A program made the translations under genes and the position numbers. From an uncultured Chlorobiota bacterium (lineage in GTDB: Bacteria > Bacteroidota > Bacteroidia > Bacteroidales > JAADGE01), in the NCBI GenBank assembly GCA_947311265.1, contig CAMZKQ010000175.1, forward strand, positions 1 through 20,557: a stretch of DNA of 20,557 nt, written 5' to 3'. Of the stretch, positions 1-8,996 are shown piece by piece (position 1 is the first letter of the stretch; every line of letters starts with the position of its first letter). The notes under the pieces were generated by a model that saw only the letters and a program-made list of their open reading frames with translations, searched no databases and was not told where the DNA came from.

Positions 1-293
1 CTTCCAGCGGTGCTACCGAATTGACCAATTCGTCGAGTTCCTCTTTTGCCATTTCTCTCATTTCAGGGTCGCTTTCTTCGGCTAGTACTTCTTTTGAGTA
101 AGCAATATTTTCGAGTATATCTTTATATTTTTTTATAAGCTACTGAAATTGGAGTAAGGTTTTTGTACTCTTTATTCAGGCTTATATACCTTTTCATATC
201 CGAGACAACATCAGGTGCTACAATCAATTTTTGTACTTCCTCGTACCTTGTTTGTACATCTTTAAGTTTATCTAATATTAAATTCTTAGCCAT
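1..293 (-). CDS. prfA: Peptide chain release factor 1, 5' part, with apparent frameshift
   Basis: This is the N-terminal part of RF1, which recognises UAA/UAG stop codons and releases finished proteins from the ribosome. The gene starts at the ATG complementary to 291-293 and runs off the left edge, so the GGQ and PxT regions are not visible. Reading from the start gives MAKNLILDKLKDV, then SDMKRYISLNKEYKNLTPI, which matches the RF1 N-terminal helical domain. After about 55 codons the frame hits a stop (123-125). Dropping one A from the A7 run (128-134) restores YKKYKDILENIAYSKEVL and then DPEMREMAKEELDEL, the expected RF1 continuation. RF1 is essential, so a sequencing or assembly error is the likeliest cause. 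A real slippage site is possible, but the known programmed frameshift is in prfB, not prfA. Identity is confident from the conserved N-terminal pattern. Confidence 0.85.
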
Positions 294-354
294 TTTATAG
301 TGTCAGTTTTTCCCTTTCGGGAATAATAAAAATGCAATATATTCCTGCAAAAGG

Positions 355-371
355 CAAAGGTAACAAAAATA
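355..371 (-). promoter_or_regulatory. Candidate prfA promoter (-7 elements)
   Basis: Two overlapping matches to the Bacteroidota -7 consensus TAnnTTTG lie on the minus strand: TACCTTTG (362-355) and TATTTTTG (371-364). A TTTG at 399-396 is about 24 bases upstream of the second, slightly longer than the usual 19-21. Either would give a leader of roughly 55-70 bases before the prfA ATG. The leader holds a small 5-bp hairpin with a GAAA loop (310-323, minus strand). This is motif matching in AT-rich DNA, so it is tentative. Confidence 0.3.
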
Positions 372-495
372 AATGGCCTTTGTATAACTAGTTTACAAAA
401 GTTTTAAATATTACAAAAAGCACATAATTGCCACTCTTTTTCTAAACCAACTGCTAGTGTTTCAAATAAAACGCCCTCTTATTCGATAAAATTTA

Positions 496-503
496 TATCT
501 TTG
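496..503 (+). promoter_or_regulatory. Candidate promoter (-7 element) of the transporter-NTPase gene
   Basis: TATCTTTG matches the Bacteroidota -7 consensus TAnnTTTG and lies 38 bases before the ATG at 542. Transcription would start near 510, giving a leader of about 30 bases. That favours 542 over the in-frame TTG at 515 as the start codon. No convincing TTTG -33 element is seen at the normal distance. Confidence 0.45.
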
Positions 504-541
504 TTCAAGGCTTTTTGCCTCCCAACAAATCATTAAAAACT

Positions 542-3500
542 ATGTCGAAAATAAAAAAATTTGGAACTTTTGCAGGCGTATATACCCCATCGGTACTCAC
601 AATTCTTGGAGTAATAATGTACATGCGGTTAGGCTGGGTAGTAGGCGAAGCAGGGCTTATAAGTGCAATTGTCATCATCGTTATTGCCCATTTAATATCC
701 ATAACCACAGGGCTAAGTATCTCTTCCGTAGCCACGGATAAAAAAATAAAAACCGGAGGTATTTACTATATGCTCTCTCGTAGCTTGGGTTTCCCTATGG
801 GGGGGGCAATTGGTATTGCTCTATTTATAGGTACTGCACTTAGTATCTCGCTGTACCTGGTCGGCTTTGCCGAAAGTTTTTTGGCCGTAGAAAGTATCCA
901 AAAATTCCTACACATAACACCGGGCATTAATGGCAATCGGATTATAGGCTCAATTTTCCTACTTTTGCTAGTAATTATTGCCTTTATAAGCACCTCATTG
1001 GCAATAAAAACACAGTTTTATATTTTAGGAGCAATCGCCCTTTCCATCATTTCTATCGGGATAGGTTTTTTTACCAACTCCCAGCTAGCCCCCATAGAGC
1101 CACTTATGGCGGCATCAGAAAACGAAATATCACTAAGCGTTATTTTTGCGATATTTTTCCCTGCCGTAACAGGATTTACTGCCGGGGTAGCCATGTCTGG
1201 CGATTTAAAAGACCCAAAAAAATCAATCCCCGGCGGCACGCTTGCTGCCATAGCCACCGGCTTTATCGTTTACATTGGGCTTGCTGTTGCACTTGCCTTT
1301 TTCGTTAATCGAGATTTGCTCATCAACGACTATAATTTTTTCCTAAAAGTGGCTTTTTTTTCGCCCTTAGTGCTTGCTGGCATCTGGGGAGCTACCCTTT
1401 CCTCTGCCCTTGGCGGGATATTAGGTGGGCCCCGAATTTTACAGGCCATGTCGGTAGATAGTGTAACCCCAAAAATATTTGCCAAAGGCGTTGGAGCTTC
1501 CAACGAACCACGTAATGCACTAATTTTCATATTCATAATCGCAGAAATAGGCATTCTAATAGGCGAACTCAACGTAATTGCTGGTGTAGTATCCATGTTC
1601 TACTTGGCCTCTTATGGCTTTATAAATATTGCCTATTTCCTAGAAAGCTGGGCAAGTACAGATTTTCGCCCGTCCTTCAAAATCAATAGATATATTGGGC
1701 TAGTTGGAGCAATAGCCTGCTTCGGGGTTATGTTTCAGCTAGATATGATTGCTATGTTTGCCTCCCTTATTATAATGCTTGCCATTTACCTCTACCTTAG
1801 CCGAAAGCAGCTGCAGAACGACTCTGGCGATGTTTGGCAAAGCGTTGGTATGTCCATAGTTCGTGAAGTTTTGCACCGTATGGATAAAAAAACGATAGAA
1901 CAACGCAACTGGCAACCCAACATCATACTTTTTAGCGGTGGCACTAGCCGCCGCCCCCATTTAATTGAATTTGGCAAAGCCCTTGTGGGGAAATATGGTA
2001 TGTTATCCAATTTTGATTTACACGAAACCAAGGAAAAAAAATACCTTTTTCCTAAGCACCTACAATCCGTGCCGTCCGATGAAATTGCAGGAGCAGGTGT
2101 ATTTACACGTCGGCAAACTTGCAGCGATATATATAAAGGTATTGAAACCATCTCGTCCACCTACGGATTTTCGGGCATTGTACCCAATACTGTACTCATG
2201 GGCTGGGCAAGGCAAAGTGCTAGCCACAAGCGATTTGCACAAATGATTCAGCGTATCCACGATTTGGACATGAACATGGTTTTGATTGATTATGACCAAC
2301 GCTATGGTTATGGAAAGTACAAACAAATTGACATTTGGTGGCGAGGAGCTGGAAATCATGGAAACTTGGCACTTACGCTTATGAAGTTCCTTTGGTCTTC
2401 GGAAGATTGGCTAGATGCCAATTTACGTTTACTTATTGTTAATCCAATAAACGAAGAGGGAGCTAAAATAAAACAGCAAGCCGAAAATGCAATAGATAGC
2501 TTACGAATAAGTGCTGAGGTAAGAATCATAAACAACCAAATAGAAAAAAAATCGTTTTACGATTTAATCCGAATAGAATCTGTAAATTCTGATTTAATTA
2601 TTTTGGGTATCCCTGAAATTGAAAAAGGAAAGGAAAGCGAATTTGTTGAAACTACTGGGCAACTCATGCACGATATTGGTACGGTGGTGCTTATAAAAGC
2701 CTCTTCGCAATTTAAGGCATTAAATTTTGGCACTAAAACCCAGCGCGTTAGCTCGGGCGAATTTGACAACTTAAACGCCATTATTCAATCCACCGAAATT
2801 ACCCAAGTAAAATTGCCCGCTAATGCTGCTGCCGCAGAAAACTTAGAGCAACTTCAGACCCAACTATTTACTATAAATACCGAATTTATTGAAAATTGCC
2901 TACAAAAAATTGCCGATGGCAACCAATCTCTCAACCAAAAAATAGTAGATACAATTAATACTACTGTTGCCCAAATACTCAAAAATATTGAACCCGAAGC
3001 AGAACCTATTGGGCAAGCTAGGCAATTAAGCGATGCCCTGTCCAAAGCCCTTACAAAGGCAGAGGATTTAATTGACCAGTACAATGAAGAAGTTCTCGAT
3101 TTGCAAACGAGCTTTATACTCAACAGCATTGACAATTACATTGCCCAAACGGACAAGATACTACTAAACATACCTGATTATCAACTAATTACTTACAGTC
3201 TTGATGATTTAAAAATTAATGATAACGATGATAAAAAGACCCTAAAATACAAAGCAAAAAATACAGCACAGCTAAAAAGAACGGGTAAAAAAACGAAATA
3301 TAAATTAGCTTACCGCAAATTATTGCAGACCTATTTACCACTACAAAATTACCATATTTTAAAAGATACTATCGAAAAAATAGGCGTTGCTAATACGGTT
3401 CATACTTTTGCAATACAAAAATTAAGCAACGATTTTTTGCACCAAACTATTGATTTACAAAGCCAAGCCGAACTTAAAAAATTAACTAAAAGCCAGCTAA

Positions 3501-5737
3501 CAGCATTTAAAAAGCAAGTAAAAGAGACCACTAACCGCTTTTTACAAGAAACCAGTTCCAATGCCTCATCAACGGCTCTTTTCTTACAAAACGAAACCGC
3601 CAAATTACTCAATAAGATAGGCAATGATATTCTTAAAATTAATATCAACAAATTACTAAAGCGAACAAAAACAATAAAGATAGAACAAAAAGAGCTACTT
3701 ATTAAAATTGGTGAAATTCCTGAAATGTGGCATAATAATGCTAAAATGCTCTATCGAGCATCGGTTACAGAAATTAAACTCTCTGAAATTGCTGGGCGAT
3801 TAAATGCCATTTTTAAATCCTCGGCAAAAGCTATGAATACAACCACAGAGCAAGAAATTAGCAATAAATTAGTTAGTTCTACAAACTATTTACGCACTTT
3901 TATTAACGATTTTGAAACCAACCCTGGCACACTATACCTCCCCCCAACTTTTGATGAAACGCCACAAAAAGAAATTTTGTACCTCCGATTTAAAGAAGTG
4001 TTGGATATTTCCTTTGAACTACTAAAAAAGATACCTAGCGAACTGCCCGAAAAAATTGAACTACTTAGCAACGCCTCTTTCAACGAGTTTTCTCAAAAAC
4101 AGTTTGATGAGCCAAAAACGGTTACCATTTTTATTGAAAAACTACTCGATTTTTTAGTGCAAGACGAGCTAATTTCCCCTGTACTTAAAATTATTGATAG
4201 TTTCCCAGATAAGCTTATCAAACAAAGTATTGAAGGGCAAAATATTATGCGGTTAATTGCATTTAGTTTTTTCAATTCGGCTGGCGAAATTATAAATCCG
4301 GAGGAAAATAGCACGGAAAAAATTATTAATTTTATTAAAACCCAAACTGTAAAACTAGATGAAGTTATTGTTGCAGTTAATCAAACAAAAGAGCATACCC
4401 AACGGCAAATTAATGAGCGTTTTAACTCCGTATCTGCTAAGATGACCGTACATTCCATTGTAGTACTGGCAGAAAACTTTAAACAATACCGCAGTAAAAT
4501 TGACAAAAATCGACGAAGCTCATTCTTAACAGATAAGATAACGAGTGTAAAAGATTTTACCAATGGGCAGGTAAACAAACTTTGGTACAGGCACAGCGAA
4601 GCAATTTTACTTAAAAAGCAAATAGAAAATTCTGAAAATCAGAACAATACAAAAGTTAATGACATACTAAGCCTTTATGAGCAAGTGAGCCTAAAAGATG
4701 ACGTTTTAGAAGAAATGCCATTTTACTACCAGCAACTATTCTTACGAAAACATAACTACAGCAACGAGTTTTGGTTCGGGAGAAAAAAGGAATTATATGC
4801 TGCAAAAAAAGCATTCGACCGCCGAAAACAAGGCTTTTCTGGGGCATTAATGATTACTGGTGAAAGCAATTCAGGAAAAACATTTTTAGCCAACTACATT
4901 GCCTCAAAATTTGCCCCAGAAAGCAGACTATTTACTATACAGCCACATTTTTCGGGCAGTACAGAGCCTGTACTTTTTAAAGCAAAGCTAAGCGAAGCCC
5001 TTGCCCAAAAAGGGACTTTTAAAACCATATTTGCCCAACTGCCAGCAGGTAGCATTATCTTAATCGAAGACTTAGAACTTTGGTTCGAGAAATCAAAAAA
5101 TGGACTACAAGTAATAACAAAAATCATTGAATTAATTGAGCTATATGGTAACACTCACTTTTTTATTATTACTGCAAATACCGAAAGTTTTAAATTAATA
5201 AACAGACTTTTGCCCATAGAAAACTACTTTTTAAATATCATAAATTGCAGCCCATTTAATGCCGAAGAACTAAAAAATATAATTATGTTTCGCCATAATT
5301 CTAGCGGGCTAAAATTGAAACTTAAAAATAAAGTACAAGATAAATTCCGACCAAGAGATTACGCAAAATTATTTGCTCGCCATTTTGCATATTCGCAAGG
5401 CAACCCTGGGGTTAGCATACTTGCATGGACTTCCAATATTAAAAAAATCGGTAACGAAATAGTAGAAATTCGCTCACCAAAAGTGCCAGACATTTCGCCC
5501 TTAGACAATTTACAAACAGAAACCCTGATACTACTTACGCAATTTGTACTACACCGAAGAATGAACCTAAAAAAAATGGAACGGGTAACTTTCCATAAAA
5601 AAGAACTCCTTGAGCAACAAATTAACTACCTAAAACGTACTGGTATATTGATTGAGGAAGCAGAAGGCATATACGAAATCAATAAATTTATGAACTTACA
5701 CATCGTTAAGAAATTAAAAAATATTGAGATGCTCTAA
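542..5737 (+). CDS. SLC12-type cation-chloride cotransporter fused to a helical region and C-terminal P-loop NTPase
   Basis: The 1731-residue product starts as an APC-superfamily SLC12 transporter. Residues 1-423 carry about 12 hydrophobic segments, with GVYTPSVLTILGVIMYMRLG in TM1 and GVAMSGDLKDPKKSIPGGTL around TM6, both typical of cation-chloride cotransporters. Residues about 430-735 match the soluble SLC12 C-terminal domain (RNWQPNIILFSGGTSRRP). Bacterial SLC12 proteins usually stop about there. Here a polar, mostly helical region of about 670 residues follows. It leads into an NTPase with Walker A GESNSGKT (1440-1447), Walker B IILIED (1505-1510) and a sensor-1-like ITAN (1543-1546). 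The last 80 residues (from about 1652) look like a winged helix. The gene is intact in one frame. The ATG at 542 was preferred over the TTG at 515 because SLC12 homology begins at MSKIKKFGTF and the promoter position fits. Transport of Na+/K+/Cl- is inferred from the family; the NTPase role is unknown. There is no terminator before the next gene, 59 bases downstream. Confidence 0.85.
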   Translation: MSKIKKFGTFAGVYTPSVLTILGVIMYMRLGWVVGEAGLISAIVIIVIAHLISITTGLSISSVATDKKIKTGGIYYMLSRSLGFPMGGAIGIALFIGTALSISLYLVGFAESFLAVESIQKFLHITPGINGNRIIGSIFLLLLVIIAFISTSLAIKTQFYILGAIALSIISIGIGFFTNSQLAPIEPLMAASENEISLSVIFAIFFPAVTGFTAGVAMSGDLKDPKKSIPGGTLAAIATGFIVYIGLAVALAFFVNRDLLINDYNFFLKVAFFSPLVLAGIWGATLSSALGGILGGPRILQAMSVDSVTPKIFAKGVGASNEPRNALIFIFIIAEIGILIGELNVIAGVVSMFYLASYGFINIAYFLESWASTDFRPSFKINRYIGLVGAIACFGVMFQLDMIAMFASLIIMLAIYLYLSRKQLQNDSGDVWQSVGMSIVREVLHRMDKKTIEQRNWQPNIILFSGGTSRRPHLIEFGKALVGKYGMLSNFDLHETKEKKYLFPKHLQSVPSDEIAGAGVFTRRQTCSDIYKGIETISSTYGFSGIVPNTVLMGWARQSASHKRFAQMIQRIHDLDMNMVLIDYDQRYGYGKYKQIDIWWRGAGNHGNLALTLMKFLWSSEDWLDANLRLLIVNPINEEGAKIKQQAENAIDSLRISAEVRIINNQIEKKSFYDLIRIESVNSDLIILGIPEIEKGKESEFVETTGQLMHDIGTVVLIKASSQFKALNFGTKTQRVSSGEFDNLNAIIQSTEITQVKLPANAAAAENLEQLQTQLFTINTEFIENCLQKIADGNQSLNQKIVDTINTTVAQILKNIEPEAEPIGQARQLSDALSKALTKAEDLIDQYNEEVLDLQTSFILNSIDNYIAQTDKILLNIPDYQLITYSLDDLKINDNDDKKTLKYKAKNTAQLKRTGKKTKYKLAYRKLLQTYLPLQNYHILKDTIEKIGVANTVHTFAIQKLSNDFLHQTIDLQSQAELKKLTKSQLTAFKKQVKETTNRFLQETSSNASSTALFLQNETAKLLNKIGNDILKININKLLKRTKTIKIEQKELLIKIGEIPEMWHNNAKMLYRASVTEIKLSEIAGRLNAIFKSSAKAMNTTTEQEISNKLVSSTNYLRTFINDFETNPGTLYLPPTFDETPQKEILYLRFKEVLDISFELLKKIPSELPEKIELLSNASFNEFSQKQFDEPKTVTIFIEKLLDFLVQDELISPVLKIIDSFPDKLIKQSIEGQNIMRLIAFSFFNSAGEIINPEENSTEKIINFIKTQTVKLDEVIVAVNQTKEHTQRQINERFNSVSAKMTVHSIVVLAENFKQYRSKIDKNRRSSFLTDKITSVKDFTNGQVNKLWYRHSEAILLKKQIENSENQNNTKVNDILSLYEQVSLKDDVLEEMPFYYQQLFLRKHNYSNEFWFGRKKELYAAKKAFDRRKQGFSGALMITGESNSGKTFLANYIASKFAPESRLFTIQPHFSGSTEPVLFKAKLSEALAQKGTFKTIFAQLPAGSIILIEDLELWFEKSKNGLQVITKIIELIELYGNTHFFIITANTESFKLINRLLPIENYFLNIINCSPFNAEELKNIIMFRHNSSGLKLKLKNKVQDKFRPRDYAKLFARHFAYSQGNPGVSILAWTSNIKKIGNEIVEIRSPKVPDISPLDNLQTETLILLTQFVLHRRMNLKKMERVTFHKKELLEQQINYLKRTGILIEEAEGIYEINKFMNLHIVKKLKNIEML

Positions 5738-5796
5738 TTCTGTAAAAGTTATAGAGTTAGCCACTAAAGCAAATATCAGAAATATAAAAATAAACT

Positions 5797-8697
5797 ATGC
5801 CACTAAGCTGGAACGAAATAAAACCAAGAGCAATAAAATTCTCAAAAGAATGGGAAAATGCAGAAAAAGAAAATGCAGACTCTCAGCCTTTTTGGATAGA
5901 TTTTTTCAATGTGTTCGGAATAAGCCAACGCAGAGTAAGCACATTTGAGCACTCTGTAAAAAAGCTCGGCAACAAAGATGGAAGAATTGACTTGTTTTGG
6001 AAAGGACGGTTAATAATTGAACACAAATCTAAAGGGCGGAATTTAGACAAAGCATTTCAACAGGCAATAGACTATTTTCCCGGTCTGAAAGAAGAAGAAT
6101 TACCAAAATATATTCTCGTATCCGATTTTGAAAATTTCAGATTATACGACTTAGACGAAAATTCGCAACATGATTTTTTGCTTTCGGAGTTGTATAAAAA
6201 CATTAAACTGTTTGGATTTATTGCAGGTTATCAAAAAATTGTAATCCGTGAAGAAGACCCGATAAATATAAAAGCAGCCGAAAAAATGGGCAAATTGCAC
6301 GATTTGCTTAAAGAAATTGGTTACCAAGGACACGAACTCGAAATTTATTTGGTTCGATTATTATTTATGCTATTTGCCGACGATACAGGGATTTTTGAAA
6401 AAGATATTTTGTGGGATTTTGTAGAAAATCATACAGCTGAAGACGGGAGCGACCTTGCTATAAAATTACATCAACTCTTTCAGGTATTAAATACGCCGAA
6501 CGAAAAAAGACTGAAAAATCTTGATGAAATTTATTCACAATTTCCTTACGTAAACGGAAAACTTTTTGAAGAAAATTTAAAACTTGCCGCTTTTGACAGC
6601 AAAATGAGAGAAATTTTTATCGAAAGTTGTGCAATGGATTGGAGTTTAATTTCGCCCGCAATTTTCGGCTCGCTTTTTCAGAGTATAATGGACAAAAACC
6701 AACGCCGAAACCTCGGTGCACATTATACTTCCGAAAAAAATATTATGAAACTTATAAAACCGCTGTTCCTTGACGAACTTTGGGACGAGTTTCATAAAAT
6801 TAAAGGAAACTCTAAAAAACTTGCAGAATTTCATAAAAAAATCGGAGAACTTAAATTTTTTGACCCTGCCTGCGGTTCGGGTAATTTCCTGATAATTGCA
6901 TACAGAGAATTGCGAAAATTAGAACTTGCAATTTTAGAAACTACATACAAAAATGAGCGTGTAACAAGCATAGAAAACATTATCTGGATAAGTATTGACC
7001 AATTTTACGGAATAGAAATTGACGAGTGGGCATCTCGCATAGCAGAAGTTGCTATGTGGCTGATAGACCATCAGTTAAATATGCAAATATCGGAAAAATT
7101 CGGTAGTTATTTTGTGCGTATTCCGCTTAAAAAAACCGCAAATATTGTTTGCGGAAATTCTTTACAATTAGATTGGAATAACATAATTCACGGAAGTTAT
7201 AATTATATTACTGCCGATGAGCTTAATATAAATATTGTTTCAGAACCCGAAGTTCATTATAAAACCTTAAACGTAAAAGCTAAAAAAGTTAACATTATTG
7301 ATGAAAGTAAATTTCAGAAAAAGGATAAAAAACATAAAACAAAATTTGATTATATTTTAGGAAATCCGCCGTTTATTGGTTCAAAAATGCAGACTTTTGA
7401 GCAAAGAAAAGATTTGGAAATAGTTTTTGAGGGAGCTAAAAATGCAAAAATTATGGATTATGTTTCGGCATGGTTCATAAAAGCCGCAAAATACATTCAG
7501 GGCACTAAAATAAAAGTGGCTTTTGTTTCCACAAATTCTATTTCGCAAGGTGAGCAGACTTCTGTTTTGTGGGGCGAAATGCTGAACCGTTATAAAATTA
7601 CAATCCATTTTGCACATAAAACTTTTAAATGGACAAACGAAGCCAAAGGAAATGCCGCCGTTTATGTGATAATAACAGGTTTTGCAAATTTTGACACCAA
7701 AAACAAAACGCTTTTTGATTATGAAGACATAAAAGGAGAAGCAACAGCAACTTCTGCAAAAAATATAAATCCGTATTTGGTTGATGCACCGAATTTATTG
7801 ATTACAAAAAGAACAAAACCTATTTCAAAAGTGCCTGAAATGAGTTTCGGAAATATGCCCTTAGACGGCGGAAACCTTTTATTTACAGACGATGAAAAAA
7901 TAGGATTCTTAACAAAAGAACCGCAGGCAGAAAAATTCTTTTTGCCATTGATAAGTGCAAGAGAATTTCTAAACAATAAAAAACGCTGGTGTTTATGGCT
8001 GGTTGATGCAAGTCCGAAAGAACTCAAATCAATGAAAGACGTTTTGAAAAGAGTAGAAGCGGTAAAGAAATTCAGACTTGACAGCATTGCACCTTCTACA
8101 CAAAAACATGCAGATACACCCTCATTATTTCGAGACAGAAACAGACCCGAAACTTTTATTTTAGTTCCAAGCACTTCTTCTGAAAACAGAAAATATATAC
8201 CGATAGGATTTTTTGATAAAAATAGTATTGCTAATAATAGTTGCCATACAATTCCAAATGCCGACATCTTCCACTTCGGCATTTTAACATCAGAAATGCA
8301 CATGACTTGGGTAAAATATACTTGCGGTAGGTTAGAAAGCCGTTTTAGATATTCAAAAAATATAGTTTACAACAACTATCCTTTTCCAAAAGGCATAAAC
8401 GACAAACAAAAAGAGCGAGTAGAAAAAGCGGCACAAAAAGTTTTAGACACACGCTTAGAATTTCCCGACAGCAGCCTGGCAGATTTATACGACCCTATTG
8501 CAATGCCGCCAAATCTCGTAAAAGCACATAATCAATTGGATAAAGCGGTAGATTTGTGTTATCGTCCGCAAGCATTTACAAACGAACGTGCAAGAATTGA
8601 GTTTTTGTTTGATTTATACAGTCAATATGTTACACCATTACAGGCACAAATGGATAAAAAACAAAAGAAAACAAAACGTAAACGAAAAAAATCGTAA
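5797..8697 (+). CDS. MmeI-like Type IIL restriction-modification enzyme
   Basis: This 966-residue single-chain enzyme should both methylate adenine and cut DNA at a fixed distance from its recognition site. The N-terminal nuclease has D65, then nine residues, then E75-H-K77, the same D-X9-EXK spacing as MmeI (PD-(D/E)XK fold). A helical spacer follows. The N6-adenine methyltransferase has motif I DPACGSG (356-362, SAM binding) and motif IV NPPF (523-526, catalytic). The target-recognition domain runs from about 670 to 865, including MSFGNMPLDGGNLLF and, near its end, SRFRYSKNIVYNNYPFP. A helical C-terminus ends in a lysine-rich tail. Length and domain order match MmeI (about 920 residues), and all key residues are present, so it is probably active. 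No separate methyltransferase or specificity gene is needed. Recognition sequence cannot be read by eye. Codon use (more CCG and GGA) differs from the flanking genes, suggesting horizontal transfer. brnT begins 19 bases downstream. Confidence 0.93.
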   Translation: MPLSWNEIKPRAIKFSKEWENAEKENADSQPFWIDFFNVFGISQRRVSTFEHSVKKLGNKDGRIDLFWKGRLIIEHKSKGRNLDKAFQQAIDYFPGLKEEELPKYILVSDFENFRLYDLDENSQHDFLLSELYKNIKLFGFIAGYQKIVIREEDPINIKAAEKMGKLHDLLKEIGYQGHELEIYLVRLLFMLFADDTGIFEKDILWDFVENHTAEDGSDLAIKLHQLFQVLNTPNEKRLKNLDEIYSQFPYVNGKLFEENLKLAAFDSKMREIFIESCAMDWSLISPAIFGSLFQSIMDKNQRRNLGAHYTSEKNIMKLIKPLFLDELWDEFHKIKGNSKKLAEFHKKIGELKFFDPACGSGNFLIIAYRELRKLELAILETTYKNERVTSIENIIWISIDQFYGIEIDEWASRIAEVAMWLIDHQLNMQISEKFGSYFVRIPLKKTANIVCGNSLQLDWNNIIHGSYNYITADELNINIVSEPEVHYKTLNVKAKKVNIIDESKFQKKDKKHKTKFDYILGNPPFIGSKMQTFEQRKDLEIVFEGAKNAKIMDYVSAWFIKAAKYIQGTKIKVAFVSTNSISQGEQTSVLWGEMLNRYKITIHFAHKTFKWTNEAKGNAAVYVIITGFANFDTKNKTLFDYEDIKGEATATSAKNINPYLVDAPNLLITKRTKPISKVPEMSFGNMPLDGGNLLFTDDEKIGFLTKEPQAEKFFLPLISAREFLNNKKRWCLWLVDASPKELKSMKDVLKRVEAVKKFRLDSIAPSTQKHADTPSLFRDRNRPETFILVPSTSSENRKYIPIGFFDKNSIANNSCHTIPNADIFHFGILTSEMHMTWVKYTCGRLESRFRYSKNIVYNNYPFPKGINDKQKERVEKAAQKVLDTRLEFPDSSLADLYDPIAMPPNLVKAHNQLDKAVDLCYRPQAFTNERARIEFLFDLYSQYVTPLQAQMDKKQKKTKRKRKKS

Positions 8698-8716
8698 ATT
8701 TGTAAAAAAATATAAA

Positions 8717-8995
8717 ATGAAATTTGAATGGGACGGAAATAAAAATAAATCAAACCTTGAAAAACACGGAGTTGATTTTAATCAGGCAAAAGAAGTGTTT
8801 AGCGACAAGGATAAAATTGAAATTACCGACAACCGAAAAGATTACGGCGAAGAACGAACAAAAATAATCGGCAAAGCAATGGATTTGCTTTTGTCCGTTG
8901 TTTATACTATGCGAGATGCAACGGTTCGTTTAATATCGGCAAGAGCCGCAAGCCGAAAAGAAAGAAAAGATTATAACAACAATAAAACAGCATAA
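8717..8995 (+). CDS. brnT: BrnT family type II toxin (ribonuclease)
   Basis: This is a 92-residue BrnT-like toxin. The family is a RelE-fold ribonuclease that arrests translation and is neutralised by BrnA. The sequence has the family pattern throughout: MKFEWDGNKNKSNLEKHGVD at the N-terminus (FEWDxxKxxxNxxKHGV), then FNQAKEVFSD, then YGEERTKIIGKAM, and RLISARAASRKERKDY at the end (RxISAR.A..xER). The frame is open upstream to 8588, inside the restriction gene, but homology begins exactly at the ATG at 8717, which is also just past that gene's stop. It lies 19 bases after the restriction gene and 1 base before the antitoxin ATG, so the three genes are probably co-transcribed. BrnT-BrnA order is the usual one. 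Confidence 0.92.
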   Translation: MKFEWDGNKNKSNLEKHGVDFNQAKEVFSDKDKIEITDNRKDYGEERTKIIGKAMDLLLSVVYTMRDATVRLISARAASRKERKDYNNNKTA

Positions 8996-8996
8996 G

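Noticed and set aside
120..140. Programmed frameshift like that of prfB
   Set aside because: The known prfB site uses an in-frame UGA with a Shine-Dalgarno-like element; neither is present here, so error is more likely.
480..491. 12-base direct repeat TATTCGATAAAA shared with 20546-20557, considered as attachment sites or a shared regulatory element
   Set aside because: A 12-base match is expected by chance in 20 kb of AT-rich DNA, and there is no integrase or other mobile-element gene between the copies.
515..541. In-frame TTG start giving nine more residues to the transporter
   Set aside because: SLC12 homology begins at the ATG at 542, and the proposed promoter would leave almost no leader before 515.
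5738..5796. Possible promoter or terminator between the transporter and the restriction gene
   Set aside because: No TAnnTTTG match and no hairpin with a T-run was found in these 59 bases.
7719..8303. 194-codon open frame on the minus strand inside the restriction enzyme gene
   Set aside because: It lies fully opposite a well-supported gene with intact motifs, and its translation shows no recognisable domain.
8588..8716. Extension of brnT into the restriction gene
   Set aside because: BrnT homology starts exactly at the ATG at 8717; the upstream codons are the other frame of the restriction gene.
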